NCBI GenBank assembly: GCA_947247005.1 | Contig: OX365945.1 | Location: 18,916,501 to 18,980,500, forward strand | Reading direction: 5' to 3' | DNA from: Spisula solida | Taxonomy: Eukaryota; Mollusca; Bivalvia; Venerida; Mactridae | Length of the DNA stretch: 64,000 nucleotides | Shown: positions 1 through 11,770 of the stretch, piece by piece | How positions within the stretch are numbered: the first letter of the stretch is position 1 | How the letters are laid out: each line of letters begins with the position of its first letter | Notes under the pieces: generated by a model | Seen by the model: the letters and a program-made list of their open reading frames with translations, nothing else | Told to the model about the DNA's origin: nothing | The model's database searches: none | Translations under genes and position numbers: made by a program

Positions 1-889
1 ATGTTATCATCACTTAAAAGCAAATTAAAACATTTCTTCAACATCAAAAAGGTTTAAATGCTATAGACTTTGGTTATACTTAACTTTCTAACACAAATAA
101 AAGAAGGACAAGTCTAATAATATGATCTTGTTAGTTGCGTTGTGGACACTACAATCGTTGCGGACACTACATTTGTTGTTTTGGAGAGGCTGACAAAAAG
201 ATGGCCCATCAAAGCTGAAATGTTTGCTTAATCTTTTTGTAAACATGAGATCTATTGACAAGAAAAATTATATATGAATGACCATAGTAGTTTCAGACTT
301 ATAGCTGCGTTGCGGACACTACAAAAAAGCATGACATCAGCGAACCTCAAACAAAAATAGAAATTTTTCAAATTTGATTCACGCTTACAACTTTTGTTTT
401 AATATTTCACTTTAAATACATGTATTATGAGATATTTATGAATAATATGACAATAAATTATTAAAAATAAATATTACACTCTCCTTTATACAAAGTAGGA
501 TGCTCAATTTCCTATATCCATAACAGACATGTAGTGCACTGCATTTATTCAGTATATCTTTATTTATAGTCCGATTTAGATCAAATAAAAGCAAAATGCT
601 AAAGAGATAATACACTTTTGATATGTTGTATTTTTAGTGGACAGTACATGATAGCTGTCAATATACAGATCTTTAAACTTACCTATTTTTTAAATGTTAC
701 AACATAACGCCTCAAATTGCCATTATATGGGACATAAATTACATCATTACAAACTAACGAGATGAGGGAACGATATAATTTTCACTCTGAAAGTTGGGCA
801 TTGACCTTACTCTACTTTTAAGTACCAACAAAACTGTTCATGAAACATTATTCAAAAGCCTATAATATAATGCAAGCTAAGCTGTGTAA
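1..889. other. AT-rich non-coding stretch, no gene seen
   Basis: No open frame of note and no recognisable domain. The only local structure is a short sequence, GTTGCGGACACTAC (once with T for C), seen three times in the first 330 bases, near 131-178 and 303-320. I see no relationship to the duplicated blocks further right. It may be the end of another block cut by the window edge. Confidence 0.5.
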
Positions 890-1045
890 AATACTGTGAC
901 ACAGCCGAGAGCATAACTTTGTCAATTTTAGTTCATATGACAAGAGATCTCTTGTGAGTCGGATATGTAGCCAAATACTGGATTGTTTTCCATGAAAAAT
1001 GTGCATGTCATCAGGCGGCACATGCGATTCGCGGAGCTTGTATCA
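890..1045 (+). repeat. Dispersed repeat, same unit as at 12321-12460
   Basis: This stretch, from GAGCATAACTTTGTCA through CGGAGCTT, matches 12321-12460 closely by eye, including the shared phrases 'ctcttgtgagtcg', 'atatgtagcc' and 'gttttccatga'. At 12321 the unit is the last member of a tandem array; here it stands alone at the left edge of block X. The sequence resembles a 'gtccggagcataacttt' repeat that I remember as widespread in bivalves (from memory, not searched). No coding frame is apparent. Confidence 0.6.
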
Positions 1046-1974
1046 AAGGCCTAAGAAATTATATCACAATATAAGAGTATTGAAATTCCCCATCATTACT
1101 ATATATAAGAGACAGGTTGGAAACGCATTTTTCTGGCCTTCCACTATTGTTTGATCTATACTGTAATAGTGATTATAACTTCTAGAAGTGTGTGACGCTC
1201 GGTGGTTAATGTTGTTTTTAAATTTACGCGACTGTTCATGTTTACTTTTGATTAAGCGTTCGAAGTCATCTTTTGTAGGTATAACTGGTATTTTATGTTG
1301 ATGTATGCACGCAGTGTTTACGTTTTTTGTGAATTATTTGTCATATGTTAATGATTGTTTTCGCTTGTATTATCATGGCATTGTGTTTTATCTGTATTGT
1401 TTCCGGGAATCGCTACGTATGTTCTACATACATTTAATCAAGAAGCGAATACTTGATGTTTTGTTATTACTGAAATCATGCATAATACCTATCAACTCGT
1501 CCTAAGTAATAGTAAATCAAGTGTATCTAATATTGAAGCATCATTATATGAAATTGACTGGGATTACCAAACACTATAATATCAAACCTCTCGTCTAGAC
1601 ATTTGATTTGGAAGTCAATCCATTAAAAAAACAAACAACATAGATACTAGTATTAAGTCAATGATTTTACAGAAAAATAATGAAAGCTCCCAAACTGAAA
1701 CTGACATTCGATATCGTCATGCTTAACAAGGCATAATTATCATCAGATAACACAATATAACTAGGAACATTTTAGAAGCCCACTAGGTCACAATGGCTGG
1801 CTAAAAATGGAAATTCGGAACAGACGATGATATGTATAACGTATAAAAACGTAGTCATATACGGCGGTCTACTGACAAAACCAGTTTTTCCTGGAAATGA
1901 TTATTTTTGGCAAGCAGCTGACATCATCACATCATATGACATGAGCCAATGTCACGAAATAGTATAACTGCGTA

Positions 1975-2045
1975 ACCATGTAGCGAACCTGGATCGCTCT
2001 ACGGGTGATACGTCATTGCTTTATCAACTGCGTTATCAGGACGGC
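1975..2045 (-). repeat. tRNA-derived SINE remnant in block X (copy A)
   Basis: On the minus strand this begins TGATAACGCAGTTGATAAAGC, a decayed A-box region. About 35 bases on there is a weak B-box-like GATCCAGGTTC. The counterparts in copies B (about 20900-20965) and D (about 37030-37105) look more tRNA-like (TGATAGGGGAATGGATAAAG). It sits at the same place in three X copies, so the insertion is older than the duplications. It is too degenerate to be a functional tRNA gene. Confidence 0.4.
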
Positions 2046-2699
2046 TCTTACGTACATACTCAGTCGAAATATTGGGACACATTTTGAGGGTTAAACAGAG
2101 TATTAAAGCAAACTCCATTGCATGAATTTATGGAACTTATTACTTTGTTAAAGTTATTTCCTGTATCAAATGACTGGAAAGTGATAAAACGTTCATGCCA
2201 TTCATTAAGGTGTTGGTTTGATTGTTTATAAAGATAAGACCGTCCATTGTAAATGATGATGAATGTATCCGAAATGCGAGTTACAGAGTATTAATAATGT
2301 TGTCGTACTGCTTATAATAGCAACAATTCCCCCGTGTCATCATGCCGTAGTTTTATTCCTAGAATAACCTGATGTAACAGATAGTCTATAAATATGGAAA
2401 TAATTTGCGTCAACAAGAATTCATTACGTGAATTACATTACATTTCATGAGGAGTTTTGTGTTTACATTTAGATCACTACAATAAAACAACTACTAACTC
2501 TATTAACAATACTTCTAAAAGTCAAGTTATTATGTTCTTATATGGAATACATGGATATCACTCAATATAGAATAATCATGACTTCCACACTGCGAGAGGG
2601 GACAATGTAATCATTGGGGTTACTCTTATGTCCGGCGTTCATCATCGTTCTTCGTTCGTCAACGTTTAAATTGAGCACACTAGCAACACACTCTTCATG

Positions 2700-3890
2700 C
2701 AACCAAGTCACAATGGCCTGTATACAATTTAGGCCAGTTTTGATTCTGGATCATCTGGGGTAAAAACAAACGGGTCACAATGTAGGTAATCCATAAGGTA
2801 CTTTATGGCATGTTATGTAGGGCGACAGGGAAGTTCAGTATTAGTGAAACACCTCGTCCTTGGCATGTCACTAGGAAAAGGAAGTGCCACCTTTTTGTCG
2901 AAAATTACTTTTTAAACCCTATGCATGAATACAATATGCGTTCACTTTTGTCACCTTTTTCAATCATTTTGACTTCCGCTTTTCCATAATATCAAATACA
3001 AGACTATGTCATGAAAGCGGCCGCAAACATACCAAGCTTAACTAACTCCAACGTATGCCTTTCATCATGACCCTGTCTAAAATAGCAGACTCTGTCTATG
3101 TAATAATTTCCTCTAAGATAAACATTAACTCCTCTGGAGCGACACATAATTTCCAACCATTATTCCGTATACGCATATACATTATACAGGCTCTAAGAAA
3201 TTTGTATGCGCTCTTTGTTTTGCTTGTCATTGAGCTAATGAACACCGCATTTTTCTGAAATCTGCATCTAACACTTTCGAAATAATTCGATTAGAAGTTG
3301 CTACTGATACTTACAACGACATTGCCATCCAACTTTGGGTTATTGGATTTGTCCAGTCACAGAACCACTGGGCATGGCGATTTCTGGTTTCGACCATTTT
3401 CGGTGATTTTTAGTGTTTTGTGCCATTTCGCCAAAACAAGCATGGAAACGCATATCACCCTTCATATGACATACGTATATAACTGATTGTCTTCACGGAC
3501 ATGGTTATTTCATAATCTATCAAAACTTTTTTGATGCTTTTATAGGGGCAATTGGTCTTAAAAAGCCAAATCACAACACCCTTTACAAGATGGTTGATTT
3601 TGGTTAGAAAAAAATGCAAACATGATACATAATGAGTGTATATACTACTTAACACATTTTCTTACATGGTTCAATAGAAATAAATCGATTTTATTGTGTA
3701 TGACAAAATCCGATGTTCCGTTTTGTTTAAATATAAGTTGAACACCTCTTGTATAAATAAACAGACATTAGGCAGAAGTGAAAAGATTTTCTGAAGAGCA
3801 TATAAAACAAGAATTGTGTTTGTAATAACTACATACACAATTATGATGTAGTGTATTTGCCGATTCAAACATTTTTGTCTCTAAATGGTG
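2700..3890. other. Non-coding stretch specific to X copy A
   Basis: In the other X copies the flanking anchors are joined by different sequence, which includes a bivalve-type repeat with the phrase 'cttcatgaaact' (for example 21880-22050). Here I see neither that repeat nor a gene. The open frames of about 60-67 codons in this interval, on either strand, have no recognisable features and no counterpart in the duplicated copies. Confidence 0.4.
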
Positions 3891-4312
3891 TGGAGGCGTA
3901 ATTGTGTTTCACATCCAATGATCACGTTCTTACAGAGAACAGGCAGTCACACTTGATAACAACATAATGTATCGTATTACATACATGTATTGTTCAACTG
4001 TTAGCACCTGTGTGGGCAGGTGAGCAGTGGCTTCAATGTGAAAGCGTGACTCAAGTGGAAGATAATCACTCTTTTAAATTCTATATTCATTCATTAAGAA
4101 ATACTATACCATTTCAGAAATGATTGAAATGTTTTCAACTACACAACAACACTTGCTGATCTTAAACGTAGGCTTCGATTATGTATACGTACCTTATGTA
4201 CGGCATGATTAATACTATAGCCAAATCTGACAGTTTGTCCCAATCTGTGTTCACAGGAAGCCTTCATATTACTTTTAGAATTAAGAAATAAAAATCTGTT
4301 CGCGTTTATTAT

Positions 4313-4425
4313 CGGTGAATAAAACACGGGCAGGAGTTCGGATGCGGAAAAATTAAATCACGAGTGCGTAGCACGAGTGATTTAACTTTCCGCATCCGAA
4401 CGAGTGCCCGTGTTTTATTCACCGA
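4313..4425. mobile_element. 113 bp hairpin, MITE-like
   Basis: A near-perfect inverted repeat. The left arm starts CGGTGAATAAAACACGGGCA and the right arm ends with its complement, TGCCCGTGTTTTATTCACCG. Inner arms TTCGGATGCGGAAA and TTTCCGCATCCGAA pair, and so do AAATCAC and GTGATTT around a small GTGC-GTA-GCAC tip. The base composition is distinctly GC-richer and CpG-richer than its surroundings, which suggests an inserted element. I see no convincing target-site duplication. It could also be the remnant core of a larger element. Confidence 0.65.
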
Positions 4426-6608
4426 CAATATACAAGAACAGAGTTTTTATTTCGATTCTAAATACGATAATATCCCGCACTATTTAACTGCGCGCATTCC
4501 ATTTTCACCCATTTGACATTGAACATAATTCCACGCTGAAATTGAGTGGCTTATTAGCTAGTACAATTACCTCCCTCGTTAATGAAAACGACCTTCCAAA
4601 TTTTCTGAAGGAAATACCACATTTTAAACATTGAAACAATTTTAATAACACGAGTATATGGTATCTATTTCATAAAATGAAAAATATAAATGAATTGATT
4701 ATCAGAAGCTTTAATAAAACTTGGTTTCTAGAGTATATTGGAGTTTCTAAAAATAGATGCGTCATAGCTGTAACACTGGATTCTCGTGCAACTCGCCTTG
4801 TCATCGTGACTCGTAGAAAATTTTACTATAAATTTTACGTTCATTCATTCATAAATATGTCACGTGATACTGGGCGTAAATAGAAACAGCCAATTTGATA
4901 GGTATGTTTTATAGGGTTAATAATACATTGTTAGGTCCGCTCTATATTTAAACGATTAATCCGCAGATCGTGTTAGAATGCGCGATAAAATATAACGAGA
5001 ATTGATATGTCATAATTGTTTACAGGAAATGCATTTGTGAATACCAATTCCCTTAAGCGTATTAGAGCCTAACAGTGTACATTATGTTACATAAACAAGA
5101 GCCCAGTCATTTTACGCCAGTAGAAGAGGACACAAAAGCCCGATAGTTCATTGCTTACGTCATAAGAAGATAAATAGACAAAGCCAGTTTTCAAACTAAG
5201 CCAATCAAAGATAAAGCAATTACTAAGACTATATGATATGGCTATATCGATCTGGAAAGCAGTTAACGATTTATTAATTATATGCCAACGTGCAATATGA
5301 ATTATTAATATTCTCGCCTAAATGGGATGATATTTATCATTATGGAAGTTTATGCTATAATCGGCATCGACACTTTTAAATGTGATGAAGCAGAAATTGA
5401 GGGGAAATTGACGGTGCCGCGTATAAACGATAACTAGGAGGTTTATTGATTGTGTTTGCATTACGAGCGATGTTTGATAAATTGGAAATTGCAAACATCA
5501 TCCTTGTATTGACACCATGGTAATTAGACATAATATCAGAAATAAAATGTACAGGTACGAATATTACGACTCATTGTTCTGTACATGAACGATAGTACTT
5601 AGTGCTATACTTCATGTAACAACGGTGTTGAATATATCATACCTGCCTAATATCGTGGCAAACATCATAACACCATAAGTACTCGTATTACAGTGCGAAC
5701 ACACGAGCTATTGTTATATTCACATAACATGACATCGCACCAGGCAGGGAATGTCACATTAAATATTGTTCTCAGCGTTACGCAGTATAGCCTGAGAACA
5801 GTTGTCTACCTTTGATAAAACAAGTTTTGATTGGTCAATAGGTTTTTGGCGCGGAGCTGACCGACGAGAGAGAAAAAGTGGTCATTTCTAATCGAGATTT
5901 CACGGCAACAACACGCATTCAAATTCATTTTTTAGATATTTATTATTAGCATAATCAAACGTTTTTATTATGTATTGTGTGTGGGTATAATTTTGTATAG
6001 TCATGCTTTGATCAATCCGTTATCTAGTATATTGGAGGGGTGAGTTCGGCAGGTGTTACGGGTACAGGTTTCCTTCCTAGAATACTAGGGAGGTTTTTCC
6101 TGGACGGCCATTATCCCGATGAAGATATATACGATCTTATCTCTTGGTAAACTGATATTAATCAAAGAACTGGAGATGAGATAGTGGCATGCAGGTTAAA
6201 GAGGCTTGATACTTAATTAATTTTAAACTACAAGAGAGTGGAGTTAAATATGCATATATGACTTGTTCAGGTACATGTAGATACATTAGACATGTGAGTT
6301 AATTATTGCTTTATATATAATCATGCTCTATATATCATGCCTCTCGTTTGTTGCCAAATAAATACGTCTCGTCAGCTATAAATACGTCTCGTCAGCATTG
6401 ATGGTGTTAGTTATATATGAGTGAAGGAATATGATAGACCAAGGTCTAACCGCATAAGAGAATGTTACATGCTTGTTTAATCTTCATAACTTCTAAATGC
6501 AATATTTAAATATTAGGGCCTGATCTAACAAATCATCCATACAACATGGCTTCACCCCACAAGATAATGATATATTCACACAATATAGCTTCTACAAAAA
6601 GGGAATGT

Positions 6609-6618
6609 TATGGAAGCC
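6609..6618 (+). repeat. 10 bp direct repeat (TATGGAAGCC), candidate target-site duplication
   Basis: TATGGAAGCC lies immediately left of the first terminal sequence CTGGAGGGCAC. It recurs at 9051-9060 immediately right of that element's other end. It also appears inverted (GGCTTCCATA) at 11560-11569 and again at 11576-11585. The first pair is what a transposition target-site duplication looks like. Confidence 0.6.
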
Positions 6619-9050
6619 CTGGAGGGCACTTTTGACTTATGACTTGTGACTTATGACTTGTGACTTATAACTTGTGACTTGTGACTTAGGAGTTGTGACC
6701 AAACAAAATATAAATATATTTGCATGCTTTATTTTTCCCTTACGTGTAACAAGAACGTGGACAAAAACGGATGATACGTGAATCGGATTTTTATATTTTC
6801 AGCAAGACAGGTAAGTCAGTTTTAGTTGTTTGATTAAATAACAATTGTTAACAGATTTATTCTATTATTCATTCTACTACAAAAGAGTTAGGTTTAAAAT
6901 TCTTCTTTATCGATATATTATTGCATACAAAGTTAGAATATATTTCCAACTTTTTGATTATAATTTTAGCGTCACAATCCTGACGAATCTTTTGGTTAAG
7001 GGGAGGGAATAGAATGACCAGTTTAATTAAAATGTTTGTTTGTTTTTGCAGGTGGAGATAAATGAAATATATGTCGTGGAATCCTGAAAATATCTCTTGT
7101 GGAATATTGCATAAAAAGCTGTGAACAACTACTGTAATGGACAGAAATGCATAAACGCACAAGTTGAGCATAAATATTATTGTCTCGTTATGAACCTACA
7201 TATACTCAAATGGAAGCTATGGTTTATATAGTCGACAGAGAAATACAAACCGATCTGGACTGAGTGACACAAAATAAGAATGTTTATGGTATAGGATCCC
7301 TAAGACCCTGTACCATGATAGAGTTCGACACCAAAACCTTGCTGATATACATGTACTCCAATTGATTTTGAGATGTTGGAAGGGCGTGTGTTTAATTCCA
7401 AACAGAAGTTTACCAATTAACAGCATATGCCATGATTTAAAATATTTGTATAACTAAGTATGGCATGTTGTTAGTCCGAAGTCGGTATTGTCATGCCGAG
7501 CCACTTTAGTATATTAATTTCATGTGTATGTTGCTCTATTAATTTTGACATGTATGTCTAAGGCTTCGTTTATTCGTATAGTAAAGCACTAATTTGGTTA
7601 TAACGTCTGGTTTATTTCTGCATTTCAATTAAGATTTTGATTTGTGACTAGAGACTTGTGACTTGTGACTTGTGACTTGAGACTTGAGACTTGTGACTTG
7701 CGACTTGCGACTTGAGACTTGTGACTTGTGACTTGTGACTTGAGACTTGTGACTTGTGACTTGAGACTTGTGACTTGTGACTTGAGACTTGTGACTTATA
7801 ACTTGTGACTTGTGACTTGTGACTTGAGACTTATAACTTGTGACTTGTAACTTATGACGTGTAAAATGTGAAATACATTTTACCTTAGATAAAATTATAG
7901 ACAGCAAAACATATCATAATAAGTGTTATTATAATCAATGTTGTAATTTAATATGAGTTTGTTATCCTTCGTTTGTTATCAGTATACATTGAAGCCAAAC
8001 TCTTGGAATGATATTTATTCATGAAATTGACAGTGTTTTTGGTCTTTGCTTTATATCGTATACCGAGTTTACACAAATGCAGTTGTAAATGATGAACGGT
8101 AGACAAAAACACATTTGCAAATGACAACTTTGAGTCTGTTGCATTACATGTATTTCAAAACATGACAAAATAGCGTATTATTTCTAAACATTTCTGTCCG
8201 ACATTACATCTATGAAATTAAACGTATACGGATACTATAAAACTATCCTGAAAAGCTTAGTTCGTAGGCGCCATAAATGTAAATGTATTGATATCCACTA
8301 CTTGGAATTGTCCGCAAAACCTTATAATGTTCTACTTCACCATTATGTTACATAACACAATCACATTCAAAATCTATTCTAGCCCATAGTGTCACAATTG
8401 CCAAGTTTACATTGGAGCCGGTTGCTTTGCTGCGTTTAAAGACTATATAGGTAATAGATTTGCCCCGCCACATCATTTGTCGAACCAAACGCACCGAACA
8501 AACACACAGCACGGATATTCCAGTTTCTTCACCTGGAAAAATGTAGAAGAACATATAATTCCTATTACTTCAACAAAACTTAAAATATAATTCATTGCAT
8601 CATGTATGATCCGAACTATCTGTTTCAAATGAGACGCAAATATAATAGCGAAAAGGAAGCAACCCATTATAATTCTGTATGCACATGTACACGCATAGAA
8701 CACAACTATACCATGTGACATTATGCTATTACATGAACGGTATTTTAGTTAATGGTCTTAACAATTCAGAATAACGGTTCGATGACTTCAACAATGACGA
8801 TTTCATTCAAACAAAACTAATGCCGACTTACCTGACTCACTATAGACTATTATCAGGTAATTCCTATTCAGACAACATCCTTCACCATCCACGCTGCCCA
8901 AGGAAATGCGCGCAGATTTATTTATAGAATTTAAGTCACAAGTCATAAGTCATAAGTCACAAGTCACAAGTCATAAGTCACAAGTCATAAGTCACAAGTT
9001 CTAAGTCATAAGTCACAAGTCCCAACACCTAAGTCAAAAGTGCCCTCCAG
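6619..9050 (+). mobile_element. Palindrome left arm: 2.4 kb TIR element, copy E1
   Basis: A 2432 bp element with perfect 21 bp terminal inverted repeats: it starts CTGGAGGGCACTTTTGACTT and ends with the reverse complement. Both ends run into degenerate heptamer tracts (ACTTGTG type, 6633-6700 and 8930-9040). A third tract lies inside (7639-7860). It is flanked by a 10 bp direct repeat, TATGGAAGCC. No transposase is recognisable. A 100-codon frame (6869-7171, minus) is also open in the other arm, but about 9 differences in 303 bases cause five amino-acid changes, so there is no sign of protein-level constraint. This fits a non-autonomous DNA transposon. The superfamily is uncertain; a 9-10 bp target duplication would suit a Mutator-like element. 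Confidence 0.75.
7639..7860 (+). repeat. Heptamer satellite tract (ACTTGTG/ACTTGAG)n inside E1
   Basis: About 30 head-to-tail copies of a 7-base unit, mostly ACTTGTG with ACTTGAG, ACTTATA and ACTTGCG variants. On the minus strand it reads as a repetitive Ser-Gln-Val-Thr-Ser-His-Lys open frame, because three heptamers equal seven codons. That frame is a by-product of the repeat and not evidence for a protein. The corresponding tract in the other arm (10400-10573) is about 48 bases shorter. Confidence 0.9.
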
Positions 9051-9158
9051 TATGGAAGCCCTGGAGGGCACTTTTGACTTAGGTGTTGGGACTTGTGACT
9101 TATGACTTGTGACTTAGAACTTGTGACTTATGACTTGTGACTTATGACTTGTGACTTA
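8930..9158. repeat. Inverted heptamer tracts at the palindrome centre
   Basis: Left of the centre the heptamers read AAGTCAC/AAGTCAT (8930-9040). Right of the centre they read GTGACTT/ATGACTT (9071-9158). Between them lie the two abutting element ends and one TATGGAAGCC spacer (9051-9060). With so short a spacer, the region should readily extrude as a hairpin or cruciform when single-stranded. Confidence 0.85.
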
Positions 9159-11559
9159 CATTCTATAAATAAATCTGCGCGCACTTCCTTGGACAGCGTG
9201 GATGGTGAAGCATGCTGTCTGAATCGGAATTACCTGATAATAGTCTATAGTGAGTCAGGTAAGTCGGCATTAGTTTTGTTTGAATGAAATCGTCATTGTT
9301 GAAGGCATCGAACCGTTATTCTGAATTGTTAACATCATTAACTAGAATACCGTTCATGTAATAGCATAATGTCACATGGCATAGTTGTGTATTATACGTG
9401 TACATGTACATACAGAGTTATAATGGTTTGCTTCCTTTTCGCTATTATTTTTGCGTCTCATTTGAGACAGATAGTTCGGATCATACATGGTGCAATGAAT
9501 TAGATTTTAAGTTTTGTTTAAGTAATAAGAATTATATGTTCTTCTACATTTTTCCAGGTGAAGAAACTTGAATATCCGTGCTGTGTGTGTTTGTTCGGTG
9601 CGTTTGGTTCGACAAATGATGTGGCGCAAACCTATTTACCTATATAGTCTTTAAACCCAGCAAAGCAACCGGCTCAAATGTAAACTTGGCAATTGTGTGA
9701 CACTATGGGCTAGAATAGATTTTGAATGTGATTGTGTTATGTAACATAATGGTGAAGTAGAACAGTATAAGGTATTCCAAGTAGTGGATATCAATACATT
9801 TACATTTATGGCGCCTACGAACTAAGCTTTTCAGGATAGCTTTATAGTATCCGTATACGTTTAATTTCATAGACGTAATGTCGGACAGACATGTTTAGAA
9901 ATAATACGCCATTTTGTCATGTTTTGAAATACATGTAATGCAACAGACTCAAAGTAGTCATTTGCAAATGTGTTTTTGTCTACCGTTCATCATTTACAAC
10001 ATAATACAGTCAGAACTCGATACAACGACGCTGTTCGTTTCCAAAAAAAATGTTGTTGTAACGAATATGTCAGTATACTGAATTGATACAAAGAGCGTTC
10101 AAATACTTTTGTCCCCAAATATGATGTCAGTATACTGAATTTGTCAGTATATCGGATGTCGTTATATCGAGTTCTGACTGTACTGCATTTGTGTTAACTC
10201 TGTATACAATATAAAGCAAAGACCAAAAACACTGTCAATTTCATGATTAAATATCATTCCAAGAGTTTGGCTTCAATGGATACTGATAACAAACGAAGGA
10301 TAACAAACTCATATTAAATTACAACATTGATTATAATAACACTTATTATGATATATTTTGCTGTCTATAATTTTATCAAAGGTAGAATGTATTTTACACG
10401 TCTCAAGTCCCAAGTCCCAAGTGATAAGTCATAAGTTACAAGTTACAAGTCACAAGTCACAAGTCACAAGTCACAAGTTATAAGTCTCAAGTCTCAAGTC
10501 ACAAGTCTCAAGTCTCAAGTCTCAAGTCACAAGTCACAAGTCTCAAGTCACAAGTCACAAGTCACAAGTCAAAATCTTAATTGAAATGCAGAAATAAACC
10601 AGACGTTATAACCATATTAGTGCTTTACTATACGAATAAATGAAGCATTAGACATACATGTCAAAATTAATAGAGCAACATACACATAAAATTAATATAC
10701 TAAAGTGGCTCGGCATAACAATACCGACTAACAACATGCCATACTTAGTTATACAAATATTTTTAATCATGGCATATGCTGTAAATGGGTGAACTTCTGT
10801 TTGGAATTAAACACACGCCCTTCCAACATCTCAAAATCAATTGGAGTACATGTATATCATCAAGGTTTTGGTGTCGAACTCATGGTACAGGGTTTTAGGG
10901 ATCCTTTACCATAAACATTCTTTTTGTGTGTCACTCAGTCCAGATCTGTCGACTATATCAACCATAACTTCCATTTGAGTATATGTAGGTTCATAATGAG
11001 ACAATAATATTTATGCTCAACTTGTGCGTATATGCATTTCTGTCCATTAAAGTGGTTGTTCTCAGCTTTTTATGCAATATTCCACAAGAGATATTTTCAG
11101 GATTCCACGACATATATTTAATTTATCTCCACCTGCAAAAACAAACAAACATTTTAATTACACTGGTCATTCTATTCCCTCCCCTTAACCAAAAGATTCG
11201 TCAAGATTGTGACGCTAAAATTATAATCAAAAAGTTGGAAATATATTCTAACTTTGTATGCAATAACATATCGATAAAGAAGAATTTTAAACCTAACTCT
11301 TATGTAGTAGAATGATTGTAAATCCGTTAACAATTGTTATTTAATCAAACAACTAAAACTGACTTACCTGTCTTGCTGAAAATATAAAAATCCGATTCAC
11401 GTATCATCCGTTTTTATCCACGTTATTGTTACACGTAAGGGAAAAATAAAGCATGCAAATATATTTATAGTTTGTTTGGTCACAACTCCTAAGTCACAAG
11501 TCACAAGTTATAAGTCACAAGTCATAAGTCACAAGTCATAAGTCAAAAGTGCCCTCCAG
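9061..11559 (-). mobile_element. Palindrome right arm: inverted copy E2 of the 2.4 kb TIR element
   Basis: 2499 bp, matching the reverse complement of E1 from end to end: termini, the three heptamer tracts (9071-9158, 10400-10573, 11480-11548), and the non-repetitive sequence between them. Divergence from E1 is about 3% by eye over 11013-11315. E2 contains a 174 bp MITE at 10007-10180 that E1 lacks; without it E2 would be about 110 bp shorter than E1, mainly through shorter heptamer tracts. With E1 it forms one of the largest palindromes visible in the window. I recognise no protein. Confidence 0.75.
10007..10180. mobile_element. 174 bp MITE, Tigger/pogo-like, inserted in the right arm
   Basis: Begins CAGTCAGAACTCGATACAAC and ends with TATATCGAGTTCTGACTG, so the terminal inverted repeats are about 16-24 bp. 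TA dinucleotides flank it (10005-10006 and 10181-10182), the target duplication of the Tc1/mariner/pogo group. The 'gaactcgatataacg' terminal motif is reminiscent of Tigger/pogo elements (family knowledge, not a search result). The left arm near 8075-8090 lacks the insertion, apart from a 6-7 base difference next to the junction. The interior is AT-rich, repeats 'gtcagtatactgaat' and has no coding capacity. Confidence 0.8.
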
Positions 11560-11585
11560 GGCTTCCATACTCCAGGGCTTCCATA
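11554..11585 (+). repeat. Two tandem copies of a 16 bp element-end/flank junction
   Basis: CTCCAGGGCTTCCATA occurs twice head to tail. The first copy is the last six bases of E2 plus its flank. The second looks like a footprint: six terminal bases plus the flank again. This is what excision or deletion of a further element copy, or replication slippage at the palindrome edge, would leave. Confidence 0.65.
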
Positions 11586-11770
11586 GAATGTCATATTCTC
11601 ATACTACAATGTCTCAAGACTAACCTGAAAGAATGCCTTAGTCTAAAAATCTAAATGTCATTTTCACATATCAGGGCTGCTGAAAATATCCTAATGATAT
11701 ATCTTGGTTTTATTGTGTCGCCTGAAACATATAGGTGTTACTTTGGCTGCGGCTGCGGCGTCACAAATTG

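Larger units (their letters stand above)
1150..6608 (+). repeat. Segmental duplication block X, copy A
   Basis: First of four copies of a roughly 4-5 kb non-coding block. Collinear anchors with the other copies: the 'ctgtaatagtgat' start (1160; 19520; 42665), 'tgcacgcagtgttta' (1305; 20241; 42812), 'agatactagtattaagtcaatga' region (1641; 20564; 36757; 43119), 'cactaggtcac' (1782; 20695; 36868; 43255), 'tttgcgtcaac' (2404; 21449; 37554; 43632) and 'gaattattaatattctc' (5298; 23013; 45242). The 2700-3890 interval has no clear counterpart in the others. The block is interrupted at 6609 by a 5 kb palindromic element and resumes near 12470. Short open frames inside it are not conserved between copies. 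Confidence 0.8.

Noticed and set aside
6869..7171. 100-codon open frame that is also open at 11013-11315
   Set aside because: The second copy exists because the region is an inverted duplicate. The differences include five amino-acid changes among about nine substitutions, with no sign of purifying selection.
7639..7860. Possible CRISPR-like array or telomeric repeat
   Set aside because: There are no spacers, the unit is a contiguous 7-mer, the genome is eukaryotic, and the motif is not a known metazoan telomere repeat (TTAGGG).
7629..7907. Repetitive 92-codon frame (Ser-Gln-Val-Thr-Ser-His-Lys repeats)
   Set aside because: A by-product of the 7 bp satellite: three units equal seven codons. 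No protein evidence.
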